From positions 7,315,916 to 7,379,915 of the forward strand of contig CM067522.1 of the NCBI GenBank assembly GCA_034509495.1: a DNA stretch of 64,000 nt. The letters run 5' to 3'. The notes under the pieces are model-generated. The model was not told the origin of the DNA. It was given only the letters and a program-made list of their open reading frames with translations, and did not search any database. Shown piece by piece: positions 22,376-31,978 of this stretch. Numbering within the stretch: position 1 is the first letter of the stretch; every line of letters begins with the position of its first letter. Both the position numbers and the translations under genes were made by a program. The DNA comes from Acestrorhynchus altus (lineage: Eukaryota > Chordata > Actinopteri > Characiformes > Acestrorhynchidae).

Positions 22376-22679
22376 TCCTGTATGGTAAATACCCTTGTAA
22401 AAAGTATACTTAAATTGTGCTGTTTCATACTTAAATTATGTTATTTTGAAACCACTCAATTGTTCTAAAGCATTACTAAAATATAATTTAAATTTTAATA
22501 AGGTTCACCTAAAATAGAGCAAGTATACTGGTCATGTATTATTTTCATCAATCTTTTAAAACAGTTGCAAATATATCAGATACTAGAATACTTGTAATAT
22601 GACCACTGCGCTTACTATTCACATATTTAGTATATCTAAATGTGTATTCCCAGGATGTAATTAGTGTATTTATGAAGAC

Positions 22680-22855
22680 ACAGCCAATTAAATTTAGGTG
22701 GAACCCAGAGTACCCCGAGGAAACCTGCACCGATATGTGGCAAAAACCACCAACTGCCTCACAGACAGTGGCCTGATTGGGACTCGAACCCACAACAACA
22801 GGCCAATGGAGATGTGTGACACACGCTCTACCTGCAGTACCACTGTGCTTTAATT
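22680..22855 (-). mobile_element. tRNA-derived SINE
   Basis: On the minus strand the head contains an A-box-like GTACTGCAGGTAGAGCG and a good B-box GGGTTCGAGTCCC (about 22780-22792). The body contains GCAGGTTTCCTCGGGGTACT then CTGGGTTCC, the widespread fish SINE core related to GGGTTTCCTCCGGG. The promoter boxes identify an RNA polymerase III retroposon rather than a functional tRNA; no cloverleaf is formed. Confidence 0.7.
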
Positions 22856-22859
22856 TGCA

Positions 22860-23494
22860 ATACTATATATCATCACTGTCACACAAACTTTCAAAACATC
22901 AACCTGGGAAGATAAATGACCTTCAATAGATGTAAAAATATAAGTTATTTTGAAGCATAACTTGAAAATCAATTGCAATATGAAGAATACATTAGCAAAA
23001 ACAGATAAAGGTATAGCTGTGTCTGAGGGTAATAAAGGGTAATAAAGTTAAACTATATTAAAAGAGTAGTGAAAATAACATATGACCAGTTTACCCAGTA
23101 TATATTAAGTGTACCATAGCATCATTTTTATTATATATTAGTAGTGGTTTAGTACTAATTAGCACTTCTCAAATAACAAAAGTACATAACAGGTGGTCAT
23201 TCCAGGACCAGGGTTGTCAAATATACTTATATAATACAACTAGTAAAACTTCAATTACACAACAATGGACAAGATAAGAAGACTGAATGTATGAAATAAA
23301 AAGAATAAAAACTTAACCTGTTAAACATATTTAGAAAGATCTATAAATGTCCTCTTTTCAAATGCAGCGTTAGCTAAACAGCAAGGCATGGCACGTCTGA
23401 TAAGACATCATTCAATTTTTTCCCCTTTTACATTTCATATGGTACCTGTTTCAGTGTCAACTCATGTCAGCTTGCTTTATATATATATATATAC
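22860..23494. other. Spacer between pseudogene exons; no feature recognised
   Basis: AT-rich sequence corresponding to the intron of the dead Siglec-15-like copy. No further exon was identified. An (AT)n run of 16 bases lies at 23478-23493. Confidence 0.4.
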
Positions 23495-23712
23495 CAGTGG
23501 ATCTTCTGCTCCAGTTGAATTTGACGCAGTCATGGTATAAGACATGATTTATCCTCAGGGTTGTGTTCGGTTCTGTGAGATTATCTGAACTATAATAATA
23601 GCAGAAGGCTGACTTGATGCCGTTCTCAGACGATGTAGTGGAATTTATACACTTGTACAGGGGAGGACCACTGAATGACGTCATCTTCCACCAAATTAAA
23701 ATGGCCTCATTA
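23495..23712 (-). pseudogene. Decayed Siglec-15-like V-set exon
   Basis: The minus-strand reading AILIWWKMTSFSGPPLYKC, then NLTEPNTTLRINHVLYHD and VKFNW parallels the intact V-set domain (ITVIWRRNTAFS..VFKC, LRNNDLSLRIKAVMLRDEGR, YFC). The first third of the domain, with the B-strand cysteine, is missing. The F-strand cysteine has become tryptophan (FNW), and the sialic-acid arginine is not conserved. AT microsatellites abut both ends and may mark the breakpoints. Its order and strand relative to 21991-22312 match V-set before C2-set in the intact gene, so the two belong to one dead paralogue. Confidence 0.7.
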
Positions 23713-24609
23713 ATTGCAGCTGCAAATTAAATGATGAATATATATATATATATTTCAATGCATTCATTGGAAGTTGTTTTTACAAGCATTTGGATGTATA
23801 GTGTAGTTACTTAAATAGCTTATATTAGCTGACTTATAATAGCTGATTTATTTTATTTTGACTGTTGGATTGTATGTCCAATGTACAGTAAGTTCAAAGT
23901 GACATTTTTTTCAGTCTATGCTCATATGTATGTGTTTGCACTGATGCTACAACCAATGGGAACCTAGGCCAATTAACTCTGAGCATTAAACCTTTCAATT
24001 TACTTGCCTATACTGTATATTTAGCACATCATAAATATTCAGATAAATAAATAATACTGCAAGTGTTGCTCTACACGTTTATTTAAGTGATACACAAATA
24101 AGACATAAAACAGACACTGCTTGCACCTTGCAATGAGTGTTGTATGTGCTGTGAAATGGGTTTAACACCTCAGCAAAAGAAAACATCAACAGTGGGTTTC
24201 ACACTTCACCAAAAAACCCCCACACACATTCATTCACAAGGTCATTAAAGTAGTGATACTTTTTTAATTTCAGCTCCTACTTTACTTAGTTATCTTTACC
24301 ATCACCTTTTAAATGGACCTGGGTGTCACAATGGATCTCAGAGTTACTCACAAATCATATTTAAACTATAAAAAAAACCCCAGAACATTCAAAACAATAA
24401 CCACAAATCAACCAAAAAACAAACAAACAAGAAAAACACTGGCGTTGGAATATCTTGGTACAAATAACAAAGGAGGAAAAAAGAAGGTTTTAGATATTGC
24501 TTAGATTTTCTTCCGTGAGGCATTCACACGTCATCATTCCTGTGAAATCCAAACCATTGATATAAAGAATTGATATATATATATGCAGAAAAAAAAATAA
24601 ATAAATAAA

Positions 24610-24610
<1 letters not shown>
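23713..24610. other. Downstream flank / probable 3' UTR region of the Siglec-15-like gene
   Basis: No coding signal. On the minus strand an AATAAA lies at 24083-24078, about 620 bases after the stop codon, and is a candidate poly(A) signal. The short frame at 24313-24504 is low-complexity Lys/Asn-rich sequence and was disregarded. Confidence 0.4.

Positions 24611-24671
<61 letters not shown>
24611..24671. repeat. (AT)n-(GT)n microsatellite
   Basis: AT units at 24611-24654 run directly into GT units to 24671, about 30 bases beyond the stop codon of the minus-strand gene. Confidence 0.97.
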
Positions 24672-24672
<1 letters not shown>

Positions 24673-24700
24673 ATAATGAATATATACTTACTGTCTTCAC

Positions 24701-27700
24701 TCATATGGTGGCATGTTGAGACCGAGCACTGCTCTGAAGGGCAGGTAGGTTCACACTACCATGTTGGTTTGACTCTATAAAAAGTAAACATTTTTATTAC
24801 AGACTGTAGTCCATCTGTAATCTCTGGTGTCTCTCCTTACAATATTCTTCAATGCTCAGGACCCCACAGGACCAATGGAGGGCCATTCTCACCATTGCTG
24901 TGACACTGATTTGATGGTCATCTTAAGATAACTATCTCAAGGATATATATACATCCCAAGCAGGTATGTTTTTCATGCATTATAAAAATGAATAAAAATC
25001 TATAATTTGATATAATGTATAAAATTATATACAGATTGAGAGGCATTTCCTCATTCCAAGAAGAAAATGAACTAGATCTGGACCTCAGAACAAAGGCAGA
25101 GGATGCATATGTTAGGCACTTAGCCGTAAAACAAGCTTGTATGTTCTAAAAGTAAAAATGAAGTAATTGTAGTGATGTCTAATAGCTAACTATTACTCTT
25201 AATCACGTACCTTCCTTAGAAAGTGCCAACAGAATGATTATGACTGTAAAGCAAATTGAAAAAAGGTTAAATAATCCCATAAATACTGGAAGAATTAACC
25301 ACATGACATGAACCTCTGAATCTCTTATGCCCCCAGATTCAGGCAGCTTTTGGATGAACAGGGACAGCTGCTGCGGCCCCGTCTCAGGTTGTATTTGGCA
25401 GGTGTACGTGGAATTATGTACATATACAGGAACAGAATATGAAGCTGTGATGATACTCGCTTTGACTGATATAATGGAAGAAGAAATATTGACAGGCTCT
25501 GTCCATGTGACCACTGGAGGAGGCCTCCCAGCGACATCACATGTCACAAACTGCTCTCCAGATTTGTAAGTGCGAATGTAAATACTTTCCAGGACCTCTG
25601 GCACTGTAGAAATGAACAGAGAAGAGTGGGGATTAATAAGTTTAACCCACAGAGACCCCATTTACCCCCTAAAATCAGCTTCAGTAAATGAATGGCAGCT
25701 GTTTCTTTACAGCCATATTTTATATCAAGATGAGCTACTTCAGTTTCTGTGCCAGGAAGGGTATAAGTCACGTAGTTTGAAAGACTGGTGACCAAATATT
25801 GACTTCCAGTGTGGATACAGACAGACATTGGTACTCAAACTAACATGACATTGACACTAATCCTAGACAAACAAAGGAATCATGGAAACAGACTTTCAAA
25901 CAAACTGACCGGATCTCTGTTGACTTAAATACAGGGACAGAAGAACACACACCTGGGACACAATAATGACTGGGCAGGGTTACAAAGGACAAAGGACAAA
26001 GGAGCATGGGAGGAGACAGGACCAAAACAAAAACACAGAGAAGACAGGAAGACAGGAGAATAGGTGACAACAGACATGTGTTTGAGTAAAATGTTTTTTT
26101 CTTTATACTCTCTAAAGCATTGACCACATTTCTTCCATATTTCAAATGAAAATATTGCTTTTTAGAGCATGTTTGGAGAAATGACATCTGCTAAAAAAAC
26201 GTGTTTTTAGATATAATTCAAAGAAATCCAGTTAATATGAATGACTAGACAACACAGAGCTAAGGGTTTAAGACACTATTTTTGGATGAAATAACCTTAT
26301 TTGTTAATTCCAGCTTCCATGTCTTGGCATGCAATTCCTGAAGCAGAAACTGAAGTAGCTTTGCATTGTATGATGGAATGGTTGGAAAAAAAACGGCCCA
26401 AAGGTGTCAGTGAGAAGGCAGGACATCTATAGCCTGGATATGTAAAGCATTTTTATGTAGTTCAGTTTTTAATCACCCTTACCTCACCAAGATTAAGACA
26501 AAACCAAGTCCAAATAAGTTTGGACTTGAGACCATGACCAGATGTGAGTACCACACTACTATATGTTCTTATTGTTTAATGCCACTTAAAGTTACAGACT
26601 TTATTATACTTTTGAGGTAAGGTTTAGAACTAAATAGCCAAATATTCTTCAGAGAAAAATATTTCATTGTATTTGCGACTTTCCACAGTAGGGCCGCATG
26701 ATATTGAAAAAATGTTTTATTATGTTATTCTGTGATATTTACATTGCGATATTAACAAATACATGAATTATCACCAGATGTCAATGATCCTACACATTAC
26801 AATATTAATAATGCTCTCCGTGTATTGATGATTGAAGTTAAATAAATGATATTGAGCAGATATAATCTGCCCCTGTTTAAAGGAAAATGAGAAAGGAGCA
26901 AATTGTCCCTTACTCCCAAGCAAGTTGTAGCATGACATGTATGGTTAAATTCGCTTAATGTGACATTGCATGTCCTGTGATGTGAGTATCATGCATGAAC
27001 ACATTGCAATGCGATGATGAAACACTAGGTTGTGCAGACCATCATTACGTATAAACAGCGAGGAGAAAACCTGGAATTCTATTGAATCATTAATGAAAGA
27101 GTCACAGAAGAGTTTAGAATATATTCTTTTAACAATAGACCTTTAACAATAGACCTTTAACTTGGTCTATGGCACCTAATGCTGTTCTGGTGCTTGCAGT
27201 ATTGTCCAGTATTGTCCACTAAATATAAACATCTCTACTAAATGTAATTGGTGTTTGCCTCAAACACATATTGCCATAATGACCGTATGACCAATCAAAT
27301 ATGATTAAATATGACTATTATCAGTTTTACTAGGTCTGTTATATATAGCATTTACATCTAAATGCTTCAAAGTGATGGTTCTTCAAGGGTTCTTTAGTAA
27401 AGGTTCTAGATAGAACCAAGAACACTCCAAGATCCCTTTGCGTGATTAAAGAATTCTTTGCATTTTGTAAGGGTTCTTTAGTCTGATGGAATATATGTTA
27501 TAGTAGGTTCTGTATAGAAGGGTTCTATTATTGTTACAATGTCAAAGATGTAATAATGTAAGGACCATTTTTAAAAGTTTCTATATAGAACCTGTCTAAC
27601 ACATTCTAACACAAACTAACACAAACTGTCTAACAACAACTAACACAAAGTGTTGTTGTTCACATAGAACCCTTTTCTTTATTGAAGAACCCTTTAAAAC

Positions 27701-28485
27701 CCCACATTTTTACATGTGTATGGTTGTATTGCTTTTCCTTGTACAGTTATTTGAATTTTTGTTCTTATTGTTATGTGATGTACTGTAGGTCATTATGTCG
27801 AGATGCTTTGTTGTTCTTACTATACTTGCTACATTGAAAATCAGGATCCTTCCCTCAGTATATTTCTTAACCTAAATAAAAGCTGTTAAATTGAAATTGA
27901 ATTTGTTTGTGAAGTTGGATTCATTCACTCCTTGTAAACTGAACACTTACCTGAGATGATCAGCTCAGTTCCTCCTTTTTTTTCAAATGAATTGCTGCTG
28001 TCCAGCTCCACACGGCAGAAGTACCTTCCTTCGTCCCTAAGCATGACAGCTTTTATCCGCAAAGAAAGGTCATTGTTACGCAGGTCACCAGATAATGAGT
28101 AACGTCCGCTTTTACAGGTACTCTCACTCGAACATTTAAAAACCTCAGACAGAGTAACAGAGAAAGCTGTGTTCCTCCGCCAAATTACAGTTATAGGTCC
28201 CTGGTAGACCTGAAAGGGAGAGGTGAAGTTGCAGGGCAGAACAACAGCATTCCCCAATGTTGCATGGACACTCTCTGGAATGTGCATTGACCATTCAGCC
28301 AAGAGACCTGCATTTGGAAGTAAAGAGGGACATATGTAAACCGATAGCATATAACCTGCTAAAATAATAGATATTGATAGATGTCATTAAAACAAACATG
28401 ACAACACATACAATTACTGTTCAAATGAACATTTCTAACCTTTAACACAAATGCAGCACAGAAATAAGAACAGTGAGGATTCCAT
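24701..28485 (-). CDS. siglec15l: Siglec-15-like sialic acid-binding Ig-like lectin, complete, 4 coding exons
   Basis: Exons on the minus strand: 28485-28440, 28307-27951, 25603-25211 and 24774-24701. All introns are GT-AG, all junctions phase 1, total 289 codons. Residues 1-19 are a signal peptide (MESSLFLFLCCICVKGLLA). Residues 20-134 are a V-set Ig domain with WSMHIPE, C41 and YFCRVE (C113, R114). Residues 135-222 are a C2-set domain with C156 and C203. Residues 235-262 are the membrane segment. A 24-residue tail begins ESN and ends SQHATI. Human SIGLEC15 has the same layout, with WSMQVP, NDLSLRVE, YFCRVE and a tail starting ESNYENL. R114 matches the sialic-acid-binding arginine. N-glycosylation sequons occur at N42, N173 and N198. 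Two departures from the human protein: N247 replaces the membrane lysine that recruits DAP12, and the tail has no tyrosine. It is probably a type I receptor of myeloid cells or osteoclasts, by homology. Family identity is strong; the exact orthologue name is less certain. Confidence 0.88.
24835..24930 (+). mobile_element. Family K MITE fragment in intron 3 of the Siglec-15-like gene
   Basis: AATGCTCAGGACCCCACAGG, ACCAATGGAGGGCCATTCTC and ACTGATTTGATGG match inverted family K words (GTGGGGTCCTGACCAATG, GAGAATGACC). Confidence 0.55.
25880..26060 (-). mobile_element. LTR fragment in intron 2 of the Siglec-15-like gene
   Basis: On the minus strand, GTCCTGTCTCCTCCCATGCT, AACCCTGCCCAGTCATTATT and CCCTGTATTTAAGTC correspond to the solo LTR at 12659-13104 (GTTCTGTCTCCTCCCTTGCT, CACTGCCCCTCATTATCATT, GTTGTATTTAAGACC). 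Neither terminus is preserved. Confidence 0.6.
26685..27045 (+). mobile_element. Degraded interspersed repeat (GATATT-rich) in intron 2
   Basis: Opens with GGGCCGCATGATATTGAAAA and contains ACATTGCGATATTAACAAAT, AATTATCACCAGATGTCAAT and GAACACATTGCAATGCGATG before ending near GGTTGTGCAGACC. This is the recognisable teleost repeat built around GGGCTGCACGATATTG; no coding capacity. A superfamily was not determined. Confidence 0.5.
27370..27715. mobile_element. GGTTCTT-type MITE in intron 2
   Basis: Begins GATGGTTCTTCAAGGGTTCT and ends TTGAAGAACCCTTTAAAACC, imperfect inverted termini. Many internal GGTTCTATAT/AGAACC words. No open frame. Short tandem duplications (TAACACAAACTAACACAAAC) lie at about 27605-27650. 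Confidence 0.6.
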
Positions 28486-28492
28486 TATGATT

Positions 28493-28525
28493 GAAACGAA
28501 GTGAAGTATGTCACACCCTTTTAAA
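28493..28525 (-). promoter_or_regulatory. TATA-like box and IRF-like site upstream of the Siglec-15-like gene
   Basis: A minus-strand TTTAAAAGG (28525-28517) lies 32 bases before the ATG at 28485, which would allow only a very short 5' UTR unless transcription starts elsewhere. Between them, on the plus strand, GAAACGAAGTGAAG (28493-28506) resembles an interferon-regulatory-factor element (paired GAAA). Both are motif-level inferences. Confidence 0.4.
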
Positions 28526-28574
28526 CTGCCAGGTTACTCCAGCTGTGTCGTCTCATGTAGGTGGTTAAAAGCTG

Positions 28575-28799
28575 TTATTCACACTTGTCAGCCTGTGGTT
28601 TCCACTGAAGGCCCACTAGATAAGCAATGTATGAGCAATGTTCACTGTACAAGTTAACACAATTTGAAGTATAAGTTGTTGCAAATCTATGTGAGATCTT
28701 GTTAGTCATAATCTTAAAATAAAGGAAGTGTGGAGCATAGAGAATTATTAATTTATTGTGAGTGAAATTTATTAGCAATATTAGATACAATTGATGAAT
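28575..28799. other. Upstream flank of the Siglec-15-like gene
   Basis: No repeat or coding feature recognised. It may contain distal promoter sequence. Confidence 0.3.
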
Positions 28800-28960
28800 T
28801 CCCCTAATAAATTTGGAACAGGGAGACGGAAGAGGGGCTTGCTCCGTCCGCTCCACACATCGACCCGGTATTGCAGTATCTCTCCTTAATTTCTCTGAAG
28901 GAACCCTCCCAAGGGATCAATAAAGTTCTATTCTATTCAATTCTATTCTATTCTAAATTA
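28800..28960 (+). mobile_element. LINE 3' end with pentanucleotide tail
   Basis: GGAACCCTCCCAAGGGATCA then ATAAAGTTCTATTCTATTC is the typical 3' terminus of a fish non-LTR retrotransposon: ATAAA signal followed by a short tandem tail (TTCTA/CTATT, 28927-28957). It is truncated upstream, with no coding part. Confidence 0.7.
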
Positions 28961-29064
28961 TCAGGGGCAAAAAGTAGAGAAATGTATTTAAATGGAAATT
29001 TGTTTTTAATCATATTCAACTGTAAATAGAAGTATGGATTCAGGAAAGGAATTATACAGCATTG

Positions 29065-29495
29065 ACGTACAGTCATGGTAAAAAGTTAGGACACACCACA
29101 AACAACATATTTAAACATATGGATATTGATCTTCATCCTAATGATTTTGAAAGATGGAGGTGATATAACTGGTGATATAACACACAAGACTGAAGAAAAG
29201 CCTTTTAAACATAATTATAGAAAAGTTAGGACACCCTTAGATTTATTACTACTTAAAATGTCAAATTAGAATCAGGTGCAGCACATCAGCTGCAAATGAT
29301 TAGATCATCATTGGAGGGAACTATGGAGAAGACTGTTTTATTCAAACCTCAGACATTAGTTAGGTTTGCTCTTGATTGTTGAAATGAGTGGGATGGCAAA
29401 ATGGCAAGCTCCAGAGAGCTCTCTGAGGCCTTCAGGAAGGAGAATGTAGATGCAGATGAGACTGGGAAGGGATTTGAAAATCTCAATTGCTGTCA
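29065..29495 (+). mobile_element. Tc1-like transposon relic with transposase N-terminus
   Basis: A terminal-type sequence AAAAAGTTAGGACACACCAC (29077) recurs as GAAAAGTTAGGACACCC at about 29220. At 29401-29493 one frame reads MASSRELSEAFRKENVDADE then TGKGFENLNC, the N-terminal helix-turn-helix of Tc1 transposases (RELSEAFRKKIV..SGKGFKKIS in relatives). It is interrupted right after by LINE sequence. Confidence 0.75.
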
Positions 29496-29632
29496 CTGAA
29501 AAACTCCATGATCCAAGATCAGCTAAATTACCATCTGTTCTAATGTTGTTTGACCTCTCTGCAGCCTTTGACATGGTAGACCACAAGATCCTCCTGTCAG
29601 TCCTCACTCGGGGAGAGAGAATGAGCAAGCAT
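29480..29632 (+). mobile_element. L2-like LINE reverse transcriptase fragment (DLSAAFD motif)
   Basis: The plus-strand frame contains AVTEKLHDPRSAKLPSVLML then FDLSAAFDMVDHKILLSVL. The motif (L/F)DLSAAFDTV(N/D)H is the conserved block 3 region of L2/CR1-type reverse transcriptases. Only about 45 residues remain. Confidence 0.75.
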
Positions 29633-29689
29633 ATGTAAACATTTACCAAGACTGATAAAAAGCCTATATTGCTACATCATCTTCTACTG

Positions 29690-30060
29690 AGGTCATTTGG
29701 AGTACAGGGAGCACTCCTGAGGACTTCATTGACACAGTGGTGGCATCTACCATCTTTTATGGAGTGGTCTGCTGGGCCAGCTGTGGCTCAGTGGCAGATG
29801 GGAAGAGACTGAACAAACTCATTAGGGTCAGGGTTACTGTGCTGGGAAGCCCCTTAGACCCAGTGCAGGTGGTGGGAGACAGAAGGATGTTTACTAAGCA
29901 AGCATCCATGCTGACGATTGACTCCCACAACAGGCATGAGACTCTGGCAACACTGGGCAGCTCCTCTAGTGAATGGTTGCATCACCCTACGTGAGTGAAG
30001 AAGTATCATAGCCTCTATAGCCAGCACTATTCTCAGCAGACCACGGGCACACACACACAC
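29690..30060 (+). mobile_element. LINE reverse transcriptase C-terminal fragment
   Basis: The frame reading VVASTIFYGVVCWAS, KRLNKLIR, LGSPLDPVQVVGDRRM and LATLGSSSSEWLHHP matches the C-terminal thumb and tail region of fish LINEs (VVCW..., KRL.KLI, LG.PL). Same family region as 37400-37790. Ends in a CA-rich tail at about 30048-30070. Confidence 0.7.
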
Positions 30061-30099
30061 AAACACACACAAATGTATATAATTTTAAATGTATAAAAT

Positions 30100-31265
30100 G
30101 TACAATTTTTGCAAATGTATTAAAAATAAAAACACAAAAATCCAATGTAAATAAGTTTTCACTGCCATGACACTCAAAATTGAGCTCAGGTGCATCTTGT
30201 TTCTGATGATCATTGTTCAGATGTTTCTACAGCTTGATTGTTGACCTGTGGTAAATATAATTGGTTGGACATGATTTGGAAAGGCACACACCCATCATAG
30301 ACAGTACATGTCAGAGCACAAACCAAGCCATGAAGTCTAAGGAATTGTCTGTAGACTTCAGAGACAGGATTGTATCAAGATATAGATCTGAGCAAGGGTA
30401 CAGAAAAAATGTCTGCTGCATTGAAGGTTGCAATGAGCACAGTGGCCTCCATCATGAAGAAGTTTAAAACCACCAGGACTCTTCATAGAGCTGGCTGCCT
30501 GACCAAACTGAGTGATCATCATAGGAGGGCTTTAGGAAGGTGACCAAGAACCCAGTGGTCATTCTGTCAGAGGTCCAATGTTGCTCTGTGGAGAGAGGAC
30601 AACCATTTCTGCAGCACTCCACCATCAGGCATGTGTGGCAGAGTGGACAAATGGAAGCCACTCCTCGGGCACATGATAGCCCATCTGGATGGACTCTCAG
30701 AACATGAATATTGAATATTCAACAAAATAATAAAATTAAAATAATAATCAACAAAAATATTGAACTTTTTGGACTGAATGCCAAGCATCATGTTTAGAGA
30801 TAACCAGACACTACTAATCTTCAATACCATTCCTGTAGTGAAGCATGGTGGTGGAAGCATCATGTTTTGGGGAGGTTTCTCTGCAGCAGGAACTGAGAGC
30901 CTAGTCAGGAATGAGTGAATGATGACTGCAGTGATGTACAGCTCCAGAGCACTCTGGACCTCAAAATAGGACAAATGACAAAGGAGTGGCTTCAGGAAAA
31001 CTCTGTGGGTGTCCCTGAGTGGCCCAGCCAGAGCCCAGACTGGAGCTCAATTGAATATCTCTGCAGATATCTAAAAGTGGCTGGGGACTGACACTCCCCA
31101 CCCAACTGATGGAGCTTGAGAGGTTCTACAAAGAATGGGAGAAACCTCCCAGGTGTATCCAAGCCTGTAGAATCATACAGACCTGAAGCTGTAATTGCTA
31201 CCAAAGGTGCTTCAACAAAGTAGTGTGGATGTGAATTCTTATCCCTATTTGTGTTTTATTTCATC
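30100..31265 (+). mobile_element. Tc1-like transposon, nearly full length but dead
   Basis: The left end AATTTTTGCAAATGTATTAA is the inverted form of the typical right end. The 5' region GAGCTCAGGTGCATCTTGTT and TTGGTTGGACATGATTTGGA precedes a transposase start at 30331 (MKSKELSVDFRDRIVSRY). At about 30830-30900 the VKHGGGSIMFWGGFSA block is recognisable, and at 31020-31065 the C-terminal WPSQSPDWSSIEYLW retains the third catalytic glutamate. Frameshifts, deletions and an AT-rich insertion destroy the frame between these blocks, including the first catalytic aspartate region. Confidence 0.85.
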
Positions 31266-31904
31266 ACCGAAGAGGAGTGTAAATGTTAGTAAGTCTTGTA
31301 GTTTATATGTGTATCATGTCTGTAGGTTAAAGTGTGGATCTAAGAGTTTAGGAGAGGTTTCAAGCACATCACTCAGACAGTTTCATTCGCTGTAGATCAG
31401 ACGTTTTCAGCTCCAGGAAAAACAGTCTGGAAATGTCACTGCCACACTCAGGGCATTTTGATTTCCTGATTTGCTTCCTGACCTGACCCACCTTCCCGAA
31501 GGAGTACGAAAACAATCTAGTGTGTCACTGTGATGCCAGAATACAGTGAGAGTGCATATGACCTATCTTATATGCCTTCAAATGATTCATTTAGTTAGTA
31601 ATTTAATAAGTTTAATAAGAAAAATAATATACAATTAATATGCAATAATAATCTGAGTGTTCGGGCTGTGTCTCCCACTACTCCCATCATCACTTTCAAA
31701 GCACTCAGTAAATCAAATGCTCATGCCATAAAGAAAAGGGCTCATTTTCTGTGGAGGCCACAAGACAGTACAAACTCTACTGAATGAAAAGATTGGATTT
31801 CATACCTGCTGGTCTCATCGCCTTTCAAGAACAAGGAGGCTCGCAAGGTGCGGAAAAAAAATGTTTAAATATGAATTATTTATCTATGTTTATTGTGAAT
31901 GCAA

Positions 31905-31906
<2 letters not shown>
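31266..31906. other. No feature recognised
   Basis: No domain or repeat identified. Confidence 0.35.

Positions 31907-31974
<68 letters not shown>
31907..31974. repeat. (TG)n microsatellite
   Basis: 34 uninterrupted TG units. Confidence 0.97.

Positions 31975-31978
<4 letters not shown>

Noticed and set aside
22680..22855. Possible tRNA gene (also 52125-52345 and 55180-55415)
   Set aside because: A and B boxes are present, but no cloverleaf with a proper acceptor stem can be drawn, and SINE bodies or tails follow. These are retroposons.
25544..25828. Additional open frames overlapping exon 3 of the Siglec-15-like gene (also 25325-25569)
   Set aside because: They are other-frame shadows of exon 3 or intron sequence. 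The phase-1 splice model explains the coding part.
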